In this document: one piece after another, positions 8,313 through 17,786 of the stretch
How the letters are laid out: each line of letters opens with the position of its first letter
Position numbering within the stretch: the first letter of the stretch is position 1
NCBI RefSeq assembly: GCF_009299835.1
Contig: NZ_VKCZ01000012.1
Location: 62,001 to 126,000 of the forward strand
Reading direction: 5' to 3'
Length of the DNA: 64,000 bases
Source: Microlunatus speluncae
Lineage (GTDB): Bacteria; Actinomycetota; Actinomycetes; Propionibacteriales; Propionibacteriaceae
The notes under the pieces: generated by a model
Database searches by the model: none
Seen by the model: the letters and a program-made list of their open reading frames with translations, nothing else
Told to the model about the DNA's origin: nothing
Translations under genes and position numbers: made by a program

Positions 8313-8368
8313 CGGCCCACGATCGACGTTGGCGCGACGGGCGCAGGCAAGGATGTGGAGCATGCGGC

Positions 8369-9574
8369 ATGACTGCGGTTGATCATTCGACGGGCTATCA
8401 GCCGAGCCCCGATCACCGGGACTTCCGGGCGGCCGTCGCCGACTTCGCCCGGAGCCGCCTGGCCCCGCACGTGGAGCAGTGGAACGCCGAACACCGGTTG
8501 CCGCTGGAGGCGGTCCGGGCGATGGCCGAGTTCGGTCTGTTCGGGCTCGCCGGATCCGAGGAGTACGGCGGCGCCGGCGACTTCAGCAGCCTGTGCATCG
8601 CGATCGAGGAGATCGGGTACGTCGACCAGTCGCTCGGCATCACCCTGTCGGCCGCGGTCGGGCTGGGCAGCAACCCGATTGCCACCTTCGGCTCCGTCGC
8701 GCAGCGCGATCGCCACCTGCCCGACCTGATCGCGGGCCGTGCCCTGGCCTCGTTCGGGTTGACCGAACCGGAGGCGGGCACCGATGCCGGTGCGACCCGG
8801 ACCCGGGCCGAACGGGTCGACGACGGCTGGGTGATCAACGGGGCCAAGCAGTTCATCACCAACTCGGGCACGGAGCTCACCTCGGTGATCACGATCACCG
8901 CGCGGACCGGGACGGCCACCGACGGCACGCCCGAGATCACCGCGTTCCTGGTCCCGGTCGGCACGCCGGGGCTGACCGTCGAGCCGGCCTACGACAAGCT
9001 CGGCTGGTACGCCTCGGACACCCACCCGTTGAACCTGGACGGCGTCCGGGTCGGCGATGATCAGGTGCTCGGCGAGGTCGGGCAGGGATACAAGCAGTTC
9101 CTGGCGATCTTGGACGACGGCCGGGTGGCGATCGCCGCGCTGGCCCTGGGCTGCATCCGGGCCTGTCGTGATCTTGCCGTCGACTACGCCAAGACCCGGC
9201 AGACGTTCGGCCGACCGATCGGCGCCCGGCAGGGGATCGCCTTCCAGATCGCCGATCTGGACGTGATGGCGCACGCGGCCGAGCTGCTGATCTATTCCGC
9301 CGCGGCGCTGCGGGATCGGATGGGTCATGATCAACACAACGCCCGGGATCGGCAGGAGTTCAAGCGGGCGGCCTCGATCGCCAAGCTCTACGCGACCGAG
9401 TCCGCCGTGACCGCGACCCGGATCGCCGGCCAGGTGTTCGGCGGCTACGGCTTCATGAACGAATACCCGGTGGCGCGGTTCTACCGCGATGCCAAGATCC
9501 TGGAGATCGGCGAAGGGACCTCGGAGGTGCAACGGTTGTTGATCGCACGCGGCCTCGGATTGCCGGTCGAATGA
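8369..9574 (+). CDS. Acyl-CoA dehydrogenase
   Basis: This 401-residue flavoenzyme has the full acyl-CoA dehydrogenase architecture: an N-terminal helical domain, the middle beta domain with FGLTEPEAGTDAGATRTRA (about residues 128-146), and a C-terminal domain ending in QVFGGYGFMNEYPVARFYRDAKILEIGEGTSEVQR. The Glu of IGEGT lies in the loop that holds the catalytic base in many short-chain enzymes. It oxidises an acyl-CoA to the enoyl-CoA using FAD. Its stop overlaps the carboxyltransferase start by four bases. This pairing resembles branched-chain catabolism loci (isovaleryl-CoA dehydrogenase with methylcrotonyl-CoA carboxylase), but chain specificity is not readable from sequence alone. Confidence 0.92.
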   Translation: MTAVDHSTGYQPSPDHRDFRAAVADFARSRLAPHVEQWNAEHRLPLEAVRAMAEFGLFGLAGSEEYGGAGDFSSLCIAIEEIGYVDQSLGITLSAAVGLGSNPIATFGSVAQRDRHLPDLIAGRALASFGLTEPEAGTDAGATRTRAERVDDGWVINGAKQFITNSGTELTSVITITARTGTATDGTPEITAFLVPVGTPGLTVEPAYDKLGWYASDTHPLNLDGVRVGDDQVLGEVGQGYKQFLAILDDGRVAIAALALGCIRACRDLAVDYAKTRQTFGRPIGARQGIAFQIADLDVMAHAAELLIYSAAALRDRMGHDQHNARDRQEFKRAASIAKLYATESAVTATRIAGQVFGGYGFMNEYPVARFYRDAKILEIGEGTSEVQRLLIARGLGLPVE

Positions 9575-11106
9575 CGTCCGAGGCCGAGCATCGGCAGCAG
9601 CTCGAGGCGGCCGTCGAGGCGACCCTGCGGCCCGCCGCCAAGGCCGCCGAGAAGCTCGCCGGGCAAGGGAAACTGTTCGTCCGGGACCGGATCGGGTTGC
9701 TGTTCGACGAGGGCACGTTCATCGAGGACGGCCAGCTGGCCAACGCCGCGGCCGTCGGGCTGCCGGCCGACGGGGTGGTCACCGGGCGTGGCCTGGTCGC
9801 CGGCCGGCCGGCGCTGGTGGTGGCCAACGACCCGAGTGTCAAGGCCGGCTCCTGGGGTGCCCGTACGGTGGAGAAGATCATCCGGGTGACCGAGGAGGCG
9901 CTGCGGACCGAGCAGCCGGTGTTCTGGTTCATCGACTCCGCCGGCGCCCGGATCACCGACCAGGTCGACCTGTTCCCCGGTCGCCGCGGGGCGGGCCGGA
10001 TCTTCCACAACCAGGTGGCGCTGTCCGGCAAGGTGCCGCAGATCTGTTGCCTGTTCGGCCCGAGCGCGGCCGGCGGCGCGTACATCCCGTCCTTCTGTGA
10101 CGTCGTGATCATGGTGGAACGGAATGCGTCGATGTATCTCGGCTCGCCCCGGATGGCCGAGATGGTGGTCGGCGAGAAGGTCAGCCTGGCCGAGATGGGC
10201 GGCGCCCGGATGCACGCCGAGGTGTCCGGCTGCGGTGATCAACTGGCCGAGGACGACGCCGACGCGATCGAGCAGGCGAAGGCGTATTTCTCTTATCTGC
10301 CGTCGAACTGGCGTCTCGACCCGCCGGCCTACGACCGGGCCGAGCCGGGCCGGGAGTTCGCCGACGACCTGGTCCCGGCCGACGAGCAGACCGGCTACGA
10401 CATCGGGGACGTGATCGACGCGATCGTCGACGCCGACTCTTTCTTCGAATGCAAGCCGTTGTTCGCGGCGGAGCTGGTCACCGGCTTCGCCCTGCTGGAG
10501 GGCCGCCCGATCGGCATCGTGGCCAACCAGCCGGCGGTGAAGGGCGGCGTGCTGTTCGTCGACTCGGCCGACAAGGCGGCCCGCTTCATCTGGCTCTGCG
10601 ACGCGTTCAACCTGCCCCTGCTCTACCTGGCCGACGTGCCCGGCTTCATGATCGGCAGCGCTGTCGAGCGGCAGGGCATCATCCGGCACGGCGCGAAGAT
10701 GATCACCGCCGTGGCCGAGGCGACCGTGCCGACCGTGTCGCTGATCGTCCGCAAGGCCTACGGCGCCGGGCTGTACGCGATGTCCGGCCCCGGCTTCGGC
10801 CCCGACGCCTGCCTGGCCCTGCCGACCGCCAAGATCGCCGTGATGGGCCCGGAGGCTGCGATCAACGCCGTCTACGCCAACAAGATCGCCGCGATCGAGG
10901 ACGCGGCCGAACGCGAGGCCTACGTGGCGAAACTGCGTACCGAATACGAGCTCGACATCGACATCCTCCGCCTGGCCAGCGAACTGGTGATCGACCAGAT
11001 CGTCCAACCCGCCGACGTCCGCCGCGAACTCATCGCCCGCTACGCCGCCGCCGCCACCAAGGACCGCCACTTCTCCACCCGCCGCCACGGCGTCCCCCCG
11101 GTCTAA
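9571..11106 (+). CDS. Acyl-CoA carboxylase beta chain (carboxyltransferase)
   Basis: This 511-residue protein has both crotonase-fold halves. The N-terminal half carries FGPSAAGGAYIPSFCDVVIMV and the C-terminal half VPTVSLIVRKAYGAGLYAMSGPGFGPD, with VKGGVLFVDSADKAARFIWLCDAFNLPLLYLADVPGF between them. These Gly-Ala pairs form the oxyanion holes for carboxybiotin and acyl-CoA. Sequence style is closest to methylcrotonyl-CoA and related carboxylases. It needs a biotinylated alpha chain, and the one at 3271 is the nearest candidate. It is translationally coupled to the acyl-CoA dehydrogenase, which suggests consecutive oxidation and carboxylation of a branched-chain intermediate such as one from leucine. 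That pathway assignment is inference. Confidence 0.9.
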   Translation: MTSEAEHRQQLEAAVEATLRPAAKAAEKLAGQGKLFVRDRIGLLFDEGTFIEDGQLANAAAVGLPADGVVTGRGLVAGRPALVVANDPSVKAGSWGARTVEKIIRVTEEALRTEQPVFWFIDSAGARITDQVDLFPGRRGAGRIFHNQVALSGKVPQICCLFGPSAAGGAYIPSFCDVVIMVERNASMYLGSPRMAEMVVGEKVSLAEMGGARMHAEVSGCGDQLAEDDADAIEQAKAYFSYLPSNWRLDPPAYDRAEPGREFADDLVPADEQTGYDIGDVIDAIVDADSFFECKPLFAAELVTGFALLEGRPIGIVANQPAVKGGVLFVDSADKAARFIWLCDAFNLPLLYLADVPGFMIGSAVERQGIIRHGAKMITAVAEATVPTVSLIVRKAYGAGLYAMSGPGFGPDACLALPTAKIAVMGPEAAINAVYANKIAAIEDAAEREAYVAKLRTEYELDIDILRLASELVIDQIVQPADVRRELIARYAAAATKDRHFSTRRHGVPPV

Positions 11107-11166
11107 CCCCCCAACTTGTCAGACTCTCACCACGCTATGACGTGGTGAGAGTCTGACAAGTCGGGG
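11107..11166. repeat. Inverted repeat, family A, between convergent genes
   Basis: Arms of about 27 bp (core ACTTGTCAGACTCTCACCACG) with one mismatch enclose a 6-nt loop between the convergent carboxyltransferase and ABC1 kinase genes. It probably serves as a bidirectional terminator. The outer ACTTGTCAG core is shared with the copies at 5089, 13910 and 21836, while the inner bases differ. Confidence 0.9.
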
Positions 11167-11173
11167 GTTGGGC

Positions 11174-13162
11174 TCATTCGCGGCGGAAGATGAGGACCAG
11201 GGAGCGGAGGGCGAGGACGAAGCCGACGAAGAGGAGGCAGGCGCCGATCAGGGGGAAGACCTGGATCGAGGTGCCGGTCAGGGTCGGGCCGCCCGTGGCG
11301 GTGATCATGATGATCGCGGCGAGGGTGGCGGCCGAGGCGAGCACGGCGACGATCACCTGGTGCGCGACGCCGAGGATGAAGGCCCGGTCGCTCTGATCAC
11401 TGAGCAGCCGCAGGTTGATGCTCAGCCGGCCCCGTTCCAGGTCCTCGGAGATCTTGTTCACCCGGCGCGGCAACCGCCGGATCAGCGGCAGCAGGTGCAG
11501 CAGTTCCGAATCCAGTTGTTCCCGCAGCGCGTTCGGATTGGCCGCGGCGGCGAAGATCTCGCCGCCGTGGGTCCGCGCGACCTGGACCAGATCGAGCTTC
11601 GGATCGATCAGCCGGCAGGTGCCCTCCAACGCGGCCAGGGCCCGGAACGCGGCGGCGACCTGACCGGGAATGGCGAAGCCGTACCGTCGGACCAGCCCGA
11701 AGATGTGGCCGAACATGCCGCCGGTGGTCGAGGTGCCGGAGCGGTAGCGGACGATCAGCTGGCCGACCTCGCGTTCCATCGCCTTCTCGTTCAGCGGCTC
11801 CTCGGGCCGCTCGAGGATCTCCACCAGGGCGTCGGTGGCGGCGATGCTGTTGTTGCGGTCGACGGCGAGCAGCAGCAGCCCGAGGGCGTCCCGGGAATGA
11901 TCATCGAGCCGGCCGACCGAGCCGAAGTCGAGCAGGCCGAGCCGGCCGTCGGGCTCGATCACCACGTTGCCCGGATGAAGATCGGCGTGGAACACCCCGC
12001 TCAGCATGATCTGGTCCAGCACGGCCCCGAGCAGGCGCTGGGCGGCCTCGGTCCGAGTCTCTGCTGGCAGTGCGGCCAGGGTCTCCGTGGAGCTGCCGAT
12101 CGGAGTGCCGACCAGCCGCTCCTGTACCAAGATCGTCTCGCCGGAGAATTCGGGATAGACCCGCGGAATGATGATCTCCGAGTCGGCCCGGGTGGCGGCC
12201 GCGACCGCGATCATGTTGTCGGCCTCGACCCGGTAGTCCAGCTCCTCCCGCAGTGAGGCGGCGAATCCCTCCGCCAGTCGTCGTACGCCCAGCTCCCGGG
12301 CCCAGGCGGTCGAGCGCTCCAGTCGGTCGGCCAGCCGGCCGACGATGTCGAGATCCGCGGTCACCTGCGCCCGCGCGCCGGGCCGCTGCACCTTGACCAC
12401 GACCGATTCTCCGCTGAGCAGCACGGCGGTGTGCACCTGCGCCACCGAAGCCGCGGCCAACGGGTCGGGGTCGATCTCGCTGAACACCTCCTCGACCGGG
12501 CAGCCGATCCCGGCCTCGATCACCGGCTTGATCGACTGCCAGGGCACGGCCGAGGTCGAGCTCTGCAGCTGCGACAGCTCCCGGACGAACACGTCCGGCA
12601 CGAGATCGGGCCGGGCCGACAGCATCTGGCCGATCTTGATGAAGGTCACCCCGGCGTCGTTCAGGGCCCGCCGCAGCGACCGGGCGACCGATGCGGTCCG
12701 GGTCTCCGCCGCCAGGCCGGTGACCCGGTCCTTCGCCCGCGGCCTGAGGAAGCCGCCCAGCCCGTGCCGGACCGCGATGGCGACCACCTGGACGTAACGC
12801 CGGAAGCGTCGGAATCGCTCCCGGGTGCTGCGCAGCACCCGCCACGGGGTCGGGATGGTGCCGGTCGGGATGATCAACTCAGCCACGACCAGCACCGCGA
12901 TGGCCAGGAAGAAGCCCCAGGCCAACACCAGGATGAAGATCAACAACAGGCCGACCGGGATCCGGTTGTCCTCGATCGGCTCGACCAGCCCTGACTGGAA
13001 GGCGATCCAGGGCAGGGTGGTGCCGAGCGAGGCGATCATGATCAGCCCGACCAGGATGGAGCGCGGCCAGCCGATCGGCACGCCGAGCACCCGGCGGGCG
13101 ATGTAGGCGACCAGGAACGCCATCGCGATCAGGGTCGCCATTCCCAGCAGCTGGATCACCAT
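11174..13162 (-). CDS. ABC1/UbiB-family membrane-anchored atypical kinase
   Basis: The 662-residue protein begins with several hydrophobic helices (about residues 1-100). An ABC1/ADCK kinase-like domain follows with VTFIKIGQMLSARPDLVP (the KxGQ motif), AAASVAQVHTA and VVVKVQRPGA (the catalytic-site lysine). Next come GVFHADLHPGNVVI and LLDFGSVGRL (metal-binding loop), and two C-terminal membrane helices follow. UbiB-like proteins support isoprenoid-quinone or other lipid metabolism at the membrane as atypical ATPases or kinases. I chose the ATG at 13162 since the longer frame overlaps the divergent methyltransferase. Its substrate in an actinobacterium that makes menaquinone is unknown. Confidence 0.9.
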   Translation of the reverse strand: MVIQLLGMATLIAMAFLVAYIARRVLGVPIGWPRSILVGLIMIASLGTTLPWIAFQSGLVEPIEDNRIPVGLLLIFILVLAWGFFLAIAVLVVAELIIPTGTIPTPWRVLRSTRERFRRFRRYVQVVAIAVRHGLGGFLRPRAKDRVTGLAAETRTASVARSLRRALNDAGVTFIKIGQMLSARPDLVPDVFVRELSQLQSSTSAVPWQSIKPVIEAGIGCPVEEVFSEIDPDPLAAASVAQVHTAVLLSGESVVVKVQRPGARAQVTADLDIVGRLADRLERSTAWARELGVRRLAEGFAASLREELDYRVEADNMIAVAAATRADSEIIIPRVYPEFSGETILVQERLVGTPIGSSTETLAALPAETRTEAAQRLLGAVLDQIMLSGVFHADLHPGNVVIEPDGRLGLLDFGSVGRLDDHSRDALGLLLLAVDRNNSIAATDALVEILERPEEPLNEKAMEREVGQLIVRYRSGTSTTGGMFGHIFGLVRRYGFAIPGQVAAAFRALAALEGTCRLIDPKLDLVQVARTHGGEIFAAAANPNALREQLDSELLHLLPLIRRLPRRVNKISEDLERGRLSINLRLLSDQSDRAFILGVAHQVIVAVLASAATLAAIIMITATGGPTLTGTSIQVFPLIGACLLFVGFVLALRSLVLIFRRE

Positions 13163-13204
13163 GTCGGCGATTGTTCCAGTTCGGCCGGGTGAAAGACTGC
13201 AGGC

Positions 13205-13867
13205 ATGACGAATGCCGAATGGGCCGAGGTCGACCGCTATCTCGTCGACACACTGGTCGGTGATCAGGACTCCGACGTCTTCCGGGCGAACGCCGAGGCC
13301 GGGCTGCCGGCCATCGACGTGTCGCCGGTGCAGGGCAAGTTGTTGCACCTGATCGCGTTGTCGACCGGCGCCCGCCGGGTGCTGGAGATCGGCACACTCG
13401 GCGGGTTCAGCACCCTCTGGCTGGCCCGCGCGGTCGGCGCCGAGGGCCGCGTGATCACGCTGGAGTACGAGCCCAAGCACGCCGAGGTGGCCGCCGCCAA
13501 CCTGCAGCGCAAGGGCGTTGCGGACCGGGTCGAGATCCGGGTCGGCGCGGCGCTGGACAGCCTGCCGGTCCTGGCCGAGGAGCAGCCGGAGCCGTTCGAC
13601 CTCGTCTTCATCGACGCCGACAAGCCCAACAACTCCAACTACCTGGACTGGGCGCTACGGCTGACCCGGCCCGGTTCGGTGATCATCGTCGACAACGTCG
13701 TCCGGCACGGCGGGATCGCCGATCCGGAGACGACCGACGCCGCGTCCCGGGCCAGCCGCGAGGTGCTGGAGAAGATCGCCGCCGAGCCGCGGCTGGAGGC
13801 CACCGCGATCCAGCTCGTCGGCAGCAAGGGCTGGGACGGCTTCGCGTACGCCGTAGTCACCGCCTGA
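13205..13867 (+). CDS. SAM-dependent O-methyltransferase (family 3)
   Basis: At 220 residues this has the catechol O-methyltransferase-like fold. RRVLEIGTLGGFSTLWLARAV (about residues 57-77) is the SAM-binding glycine loop, VITLEYEP gives the acidic ribose-binding residue, and DLVFIDADKPNNSNYLDWALRL (about 136-157) carries the metal-binding Asp. SVIIVDNVVRHG supplies further metal ligands. Members methylate catechols and other small hydroxylated compounds with a divalent cation. The gene is divergent from the ABC1 kinase, with only 42 bp between starts. An AAGACT box six bases before the ATG suggests leaderless expression. The physiological substrate is unknown. Confidence 0.9.
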   Translation: MTNAEWAEVDRYLVDTLVGDQDSDVFRANAEAGLPAIDVSPVQGKLLHLIALSTGARRVLEIGTLGGFSTLWLARAVGAEGRVITLEYEPKHAEVAAANLQRKGVADRVEIRVGAALDSLPVLAEEQPEPFDLVFIDADKPNNSNYLDWALRLTRPGSVIIVDNVVRHGGIADPETTDAASRASREVLEKIAAEPRLEATAIQLVGSKGWDGFAYAVVTA

Positions 13868-13909
13868 TCCGTCGGTCACCCTCGGCCTTCAGGGGGTCGT
13901 GCGGGTGGC

Positions 13910-13971
13910 AACCCCGACTTGTCAGAACTAGGGGACGCCAGGGCGTGCCCTAGTTCTGACAAGTCGGGGTT
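13910..13971. repeat. Inverted repeat, family A, abutting the FGGY kinase stop codon
   Basis: Perfect 24-bp arms (core CCCCGACTTGTCAGAACTA) surround a 14-nt loop between convergent genes. The right arm ends at 13971 and the kinase TAG starts at 13972, so the element sits exactly against the coding sequence. Confidence 0.92.
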
Positions 13972-15417
13972 CTAGGGGCGGGGGAGGGCTCGGCGCCAGT
14001 GGGCGCGGCGGGTTTTCCGTTCGTCGGCGGTGATCGACGGTACGAACTCGCGGGCGGCCGGGTCCGCGGTCGGCCATTGGGCTTCGGCGCCGAGGCCGGC
14101 CCAGGCCATGCGGGCTGCGCCGACGGCGGAGAGTTCGGCGACGCCCGCGACCCGGACGCCGATCCCGAGCAGGTCGGCCTGGGTCTGCATCACCAGGGCG
14201 GACGCGGTCACCCCGCCGTCCACCCGGAGTTCCTTGATCGCCGTGCCCTCCTCGATGATCACCTCGACGACGTCGGCCACCTGGTGGGCCACCGCGTCCA
14301 CGCCGGCCCGGGCCAGCTGCTCCCGCGTCGTCGCCGCGGTCAGGCCGGTGAACGTCGGCTCGGCGTCGCGCTGCCAGTGCGGTGCCCCGAGCCCACCGAA
14401 CGCCGGCACGAAGCTCACCCCGGCGCTGTCCGGCACGCTCGCCGCGAGGGTGAGCAGGTCGGCCACCGACGGCAGGCCGAGCAGCCGGGTCAGCCAGGCG
14501 AGCGAGGCGCCGGAGAAGACGATGTTGCCCTCCCTCGCGTACGTCGGCCGGTCGGTCAACCAGGCCAGCGTCGTCGGCACCGGCGACGGGTCCGGACTGA
14601 ACCGGGGCACCGGCATCATCACCGAGCTGCCGGTGCCGTAGGTCGCCTTCGCGGTCCCGGCCGTGGTGCCGCCCTGGCCGTAGAGGGCGGCGTGGGAGTC
14701 GGCCAGCACGGCGGCGATCGGCGGCCGACCGTCGATCCCGGGCAGGTCGATGCCGGTCGGAATCGTCGCGTCGGAGGTGATCACCGTCGGCAGCCGCTCG
14801 GCCGGGATCCCGAACAGGTCGAGCAGCTCGGCCGACCAGCCCAGCGCGGCCACGTCGTACAGCAGGGTCCGGGAAGCGTTGCCGGCCTCGCCGAGATGAT
14901 CATGGCCGCCGGTCAGCCGCCAGATCAGCCAGGAGTCGACGGTGCCGACGGCGATCGCCCTCACGGGATCCGTGGCGGAGCGGAGTAAAGCGGCGAGCTT
15001 GGGCGCGGAGAACATCGGGTCGATCCGCAGCCCGGTCCGCTGTCGGACCAGCACGTCGGCGCCCGGCGAGGCGATCAGCCGGGCACAGTCGTCGGCGGTC
15101 CGGGTGTCCTGCCAACTGATCACCGGCCCGAGCGGTCGGCCGGTGTCTCGATCCCAGACGACGACGGACTCGCGCTGGTTGGAGATCGCCAACGCCCGGA
15201 CCGGTCCGGACTGCTCGGCCCGGCAGACCTCGATCGCGACCAGCACCGACTGCCAGAGCTCGTCCGCGTCCTGCTCGACCAGACCGGGGGCCGGGTTGCG
15301 GATCGGGACCGCGGCCGATCCCCGGCCGACCACGGCACCGGCCGCGGTGACGGCGACGGCCTTGGAATTCGTCGTGCCCTGGTCGATCGCCATGATCACC
15401 GGCTCGGCTGTGGCCAC
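13972..15417 (-). CDS. FGGY-family carbohydrate kinase
   Basis: The 481-residue enzyme starts near IDQGTTNSKAVAV, the phosphate-1 loop of the FGGY kinases. It continues with ISNQRESVVVWDRDTGRPLGPVISWQDTRT (glycerol-kinase-like region, with catalytic Asp expected later in AVLADSHAALYGQG) and ends with LRVDGGVTASALVMQTQADLLG, an adenosine-binding signature. I chose the GTG at 15417 because AGGGAGG lies eight bases upstream. FGGY enzymes phosphorylate glycerol, xylulose, ribulose or similar polyols. Because it is divergent from a nucleoside hydrolase/ABC sugar importer unit, it most likely phosphorylates the sugar released by that pathway. Specificity is unproven. Confidence 0.9.
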   Translation of the reverse strand: MATAEPVIMAIDQGTTNSKAVAVTAAGAVVGRGSAAVPIRNPAPGLVEQDADELWQSVLVAIEVCRAEQSGPVRALAISNQRESVVVWDRDTGRPLGPVISWQDTRTADDCARLIASPGADVLVRQRTGLRIDPMFSAPKLAALLRSATDPVRAIAVGTVDSWLIWRLTGGHDHLGEAGNASRTLLYDVAALGWSAELLDLFGIPAERLPTVITSDATIPTGIDLPGIDGRPPIAAVLADSHAALYGQGGTTAGTAKATYGTGSSVMMPVPRFSPDPSPVPTTLAWLTDRPTYAREGNIVFSGASLAWLTRLLGLPSVADLLTLAASVPDSAGVSFVPAFGGLGAPHWQRDAEPTFTGLTAATTREQLARAGVDAVAHQVADVVEVIIEEGTAIKELRVDGGVTASALVMQTQADLLGIGVRVAGVAELSAVGAARMAWAGLGAEAQWPTADPAAREFVPSITADERKTRRAHWRRALPRP

Positions 15418-15550
15418 CGTCGACCTCCCTGGTCCGGCTCGATCGGGTCCATCACCTTGACGCCCCGGCATCAGCCGGGAGACTATCAATGGGCAAGCAT
15501 ACAATACTGAATGGATATTCACGCACCACTATCCACGGACAGGAGCAGCG
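15418..15550. promoter_or_regulatory. Divergent promoter region of the FGGY kinase and nucleoside hydrolase unit
   Basis: This 133-bp spacer holds an AT-rich island (15484-15525) unlike its surroundings. It also has a small hairpin CCCGGC-ATCA-GCCGGG (15464-15479) and a TTGACG hexamer at 15457-15462. GACTAT follows 18 bases later as a possible plus-strand -10. A shared operator for both directions is likely, but no clear palindrome is visible in the AT-rich part. Confidence 0.4.
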
Positions 15551-16444
15551 ATGCCGGAGCGCCGCCGTCGAGTGATCATCAACACCGATGCCAAGAACGA
15601 GGCGGATGATCAGTTCGCCATCGTGCACGGACTGCTGTCGCCGACATTCGACATCCGCGGCCTGATCCCGGCCCACTTCGGCACCCGGCGGTCGGACCGC
15701 AGCATGGCGGATTCCCGGGAGGAGATCGACCTGCTGCTCGACCTGCTCGGGATGACCGGTTCGATCCCGGTCGCGAACGGGGCCGCGGCCGCCATCCCGG
15801 ACGAGGCCACCCCGGCCGACTCTCCCGGCGCCCGGTTGATCATCGAGGAGTCGAAGCTGGCTGGGGCCGGAGATCCCTTGTATGTCTCGTTTCTCGGCCC
15901 GCTGACCGACATGGCCTCGGCGATCCTGCTCGATCCGGTCATCGTCGACCGCGAGGTCGTCGTGATCTGGATCGGCGGGATCGATCATTCCGGCCTCGAC
16001 GCCGGATCCCGGGTCGAGTTCAACCTGTCCAACGACATCGCGGCGGCCAACGTCGTCTTCGACTCCGGCATCACGGTCTGGCAGGTCCCGAACAACGTCT
16101 ACCGGATGGTCTCGGTCTCCTACGCCGAGTTGGACGACAAGATCGGCGAGGCCGGCCCGCTCGGTGAGTATCTGATCCGGCAACTGAAGGAGTGGAACGC
16201 CGCGACCCACCCCGAGCCGATCGAGTCCCGGTCGCTCGGTGACTCGCCGGCGATCTCGCTGATGCTCTATCCCAACAGCGGAAACTTCCGGGTCCGGCCC
16301 GCGCCGCGGTTCGGCGCGGAGGGACACCACGTGCCCGGCTCCGGTCACCCGATCCGGGTCTGTGAATCGGTCGACACCCGCTTCCTGCTGGAGGACATGT
16401 TCGCCAAGATCAACCGCTTCGCCCGGAAGGCCGCGAACGGCTGA
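15551..16444 (+). CDS. Nucleoside hydrolase family protein
   Basis: This 297-residue protein starts with VIINTDAKNEADDQFAIVHGLLS. It is a form of the calcium-binding DTDxxxDD loop of inosine-uridine nucleoside hydrolases in which the first Asp is Asn (Asn11) and the loop is one residue longer before Asp19-Asp20. YVSFLGPLTDMASAIL and IWIGGIDHSG match the remaining active-site strands. Such enzymes cleave N-glycosidic bonds of ribosides. AGGAG sits about eight bases before the ATG. It heads a plus-strand unit with an ABC sugar importer, so its substrate may be imported. The altered loop suggests a substrate other than a standard nucleoside; this is inference. Confidence 0.85.
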   Translation: MPERRRRVIINTDAKNEADDQFAIVHGLLSPTFDIRGLIPAHFGTRRSDRSMADSREEIDLLLDLLGMTGSIPVANGAAAAIPDEATPADSPGARLIIEESKLAGAGDPLYVSFLGPLTDMASAILLDPVIVDREVVVIWIGGIDHSGLDAGSRVEFNLSNDIAAANVVFDSGITVWQVPNNVYRMVSVSYAELDDKIGEAGPLGEYLIRQLKEWNAATHPEPIESRSLGDSPAISLMLYPNSGNFRVRPAPRFGAEGHHVPGSGHPIRVCESVDTRFLLEDMFAKINRFARKAANG

Positions 16445-16487
16445 TCACCTGATCACCCTTCGATGACATCGACAAAGGAGACGTGTC

Positions 16488-17777
16488 ATGAACCCAGGAT
16501 TCGATCGACGGGCCTTTCTCGGCCTGTCCGGCGCCGCGGCGGCTCTGCTCGCCGGCGGTTGCACCGGCTCGGTCGGGGGTGGCGCCGGCCAGCCGGCCCC
16601 CACCTCCAACGAGTTGCGACTGTTCACGTACGAGGCCGACACCACGATCGACAGCTTCAAGGAGCAGGTGGCGGCTTTCGACGCCGAGGCCAAGCTGACC
16701 ACCACCGTCGACAGCCTGCCCGGCTCCGGTGCCGCGCTCTACCCGGACAAGCTCCGGACCGAGTTGCTCGGCGGCAAGGGCCCGGATGTGTGGCGGATCT
16801 GGGGCGGCCAGATCGGCTCGCCGTTCGCGACGGCCAAGCAGGCCGCCGATCTGAGCCCGTACTACGACCAGTACGGCTGGGCCGACCGGATCGACCCGAA
16901 CGCGATCAACGGGATGACGTTCGACGGGCTGAAGGCCGGCGTTCCGTTCAATGCCGCCGCGGTGGGGCTCTGGTACAACAAGGAGATCTTCGCGAAGGCC
17001 AAGATCGACGCGGATCCGCAGTCGTACGCGGAGCTGGAGGAGCTGAACGAGAAGCTGGTCGCCGCGGGGGTCACGCCGGCCGGCCTCGGCGGCAAGTACG
17101 GCTGGCACATCATGCGGCTGTTCGAGTATCTGCTGGAGCACACCGCCGGACCCGAGCTCCATGATCAACTCCTGACCGGCGACGCGTCCTGGGACACGCC
17201 CGAAGTGGTGCAGGCGTTCACCCTGTTCAAGAAATGGCAGGACTCGGGTTGGGTCCCGGAGGGTGCACTGGGTCTCGATCCGGCCGACATCGAGCCCACC
17301 TTCATCCAGGGCAAGACCGCCTACACGATCACCGGGATCTGGATGGAGGCCGGCAACATCGCCGCCTCGGGCAAGAAGTCGTCGGAGTTCGGCACCTTCC
17401 TGCTGCCCACCGATCACGACGTGCTGCGCTTCTCCGGCTTCGTCGAGGGTTACATGATCAACGCCCGGTCCGGCAACGCGGCCAACGCCGCCAAGCTGCT
17501 CGACTTCATCGTCCGGCCGGAGACCCAGCAGGCGCTCAAGATCGGTTCCTCGACGGTGAAGGGGGCCGAGCCCGATCCCGCGGACGCCCCGCTGGCCTCG
17601 CAGTGGGCGGAGATCCGGCGGACGCATCCGTTCTACACGATCCAGGACCAGGCGTTTCCGAAGAAGCAGGCCGATCAGTATTTCGCCGTGCAGAGCGACA
17701 TCCTGCAGGGGGCGATCACGCCGGCCGCGGCGGCGAAACGGATGCAGGAGATCGTGTCGGCCTGGGCCAAGGAGTGA
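16488..17777 (+). CDS. ABC transporter substrate-binding lipoprotein (carbohydrate family 1)
   Basis: The 429-residue protein opens with a twin-arginine-like n-region (DRRAFLGLSG) and a lipobox, LLAGGC, with Cys25 as the lipid-anchored residue. It is therefore exported and tethered outside the membrane. The mature part is the MalE/UgpB-like two-lobe fold: VGLWYNKEIFAKAKIDADPQSYAEL, ITGIWMEAGNI and EGYMINARS are typical of family 1 sugar binders. It is followed by two permease genes with short spacing and no ATPase gene, so it probably uses a shared ATPase of the MsiK/UgpC type encoded elsewhere. It is expected to bind the glycoside or nucleoside degraded by the neighbouring hydrolases. Confidence 0.92.
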   Translation: MNPGFDRRAFLGLSGAAAALLAGGCTGSVGGGAGQPAPTSNELRLFTYEADTTIDSFKEQVAAFDAEAKLTTTVDSLPGSGAALYPDKLRTELLGGKGPDVWRIWGGQIGSPFATAKQAADLSPYYDQYGWADRIDPNAINGMTFDGLKAGVPFNAAAVGLWYNKEIFAKAKIDADPQSYAELEELNEKLVAAGVTPAGLGGKYGWHIMRLFEYLLEHTAGPELHDQLLTGDASWDTPEVVQAFTLFKKWQDSGWVPEGALGLDPADIEPTFIQGKTAYTITGIWMEAGNIAASGKKSSEFGTFLLPTDHDVLRFSGFVEGYMINARSGNAANAAKLLDFIVRPETQQALKIGSSTVKGAEPDPADAPLASQWAEIRRTHPFYTIQDQAFPKKQADQYFAVQSDILQGAITPAAAAKRMQEIVSAWAKE

Positions 17778-17786
17778 TCGGCCATC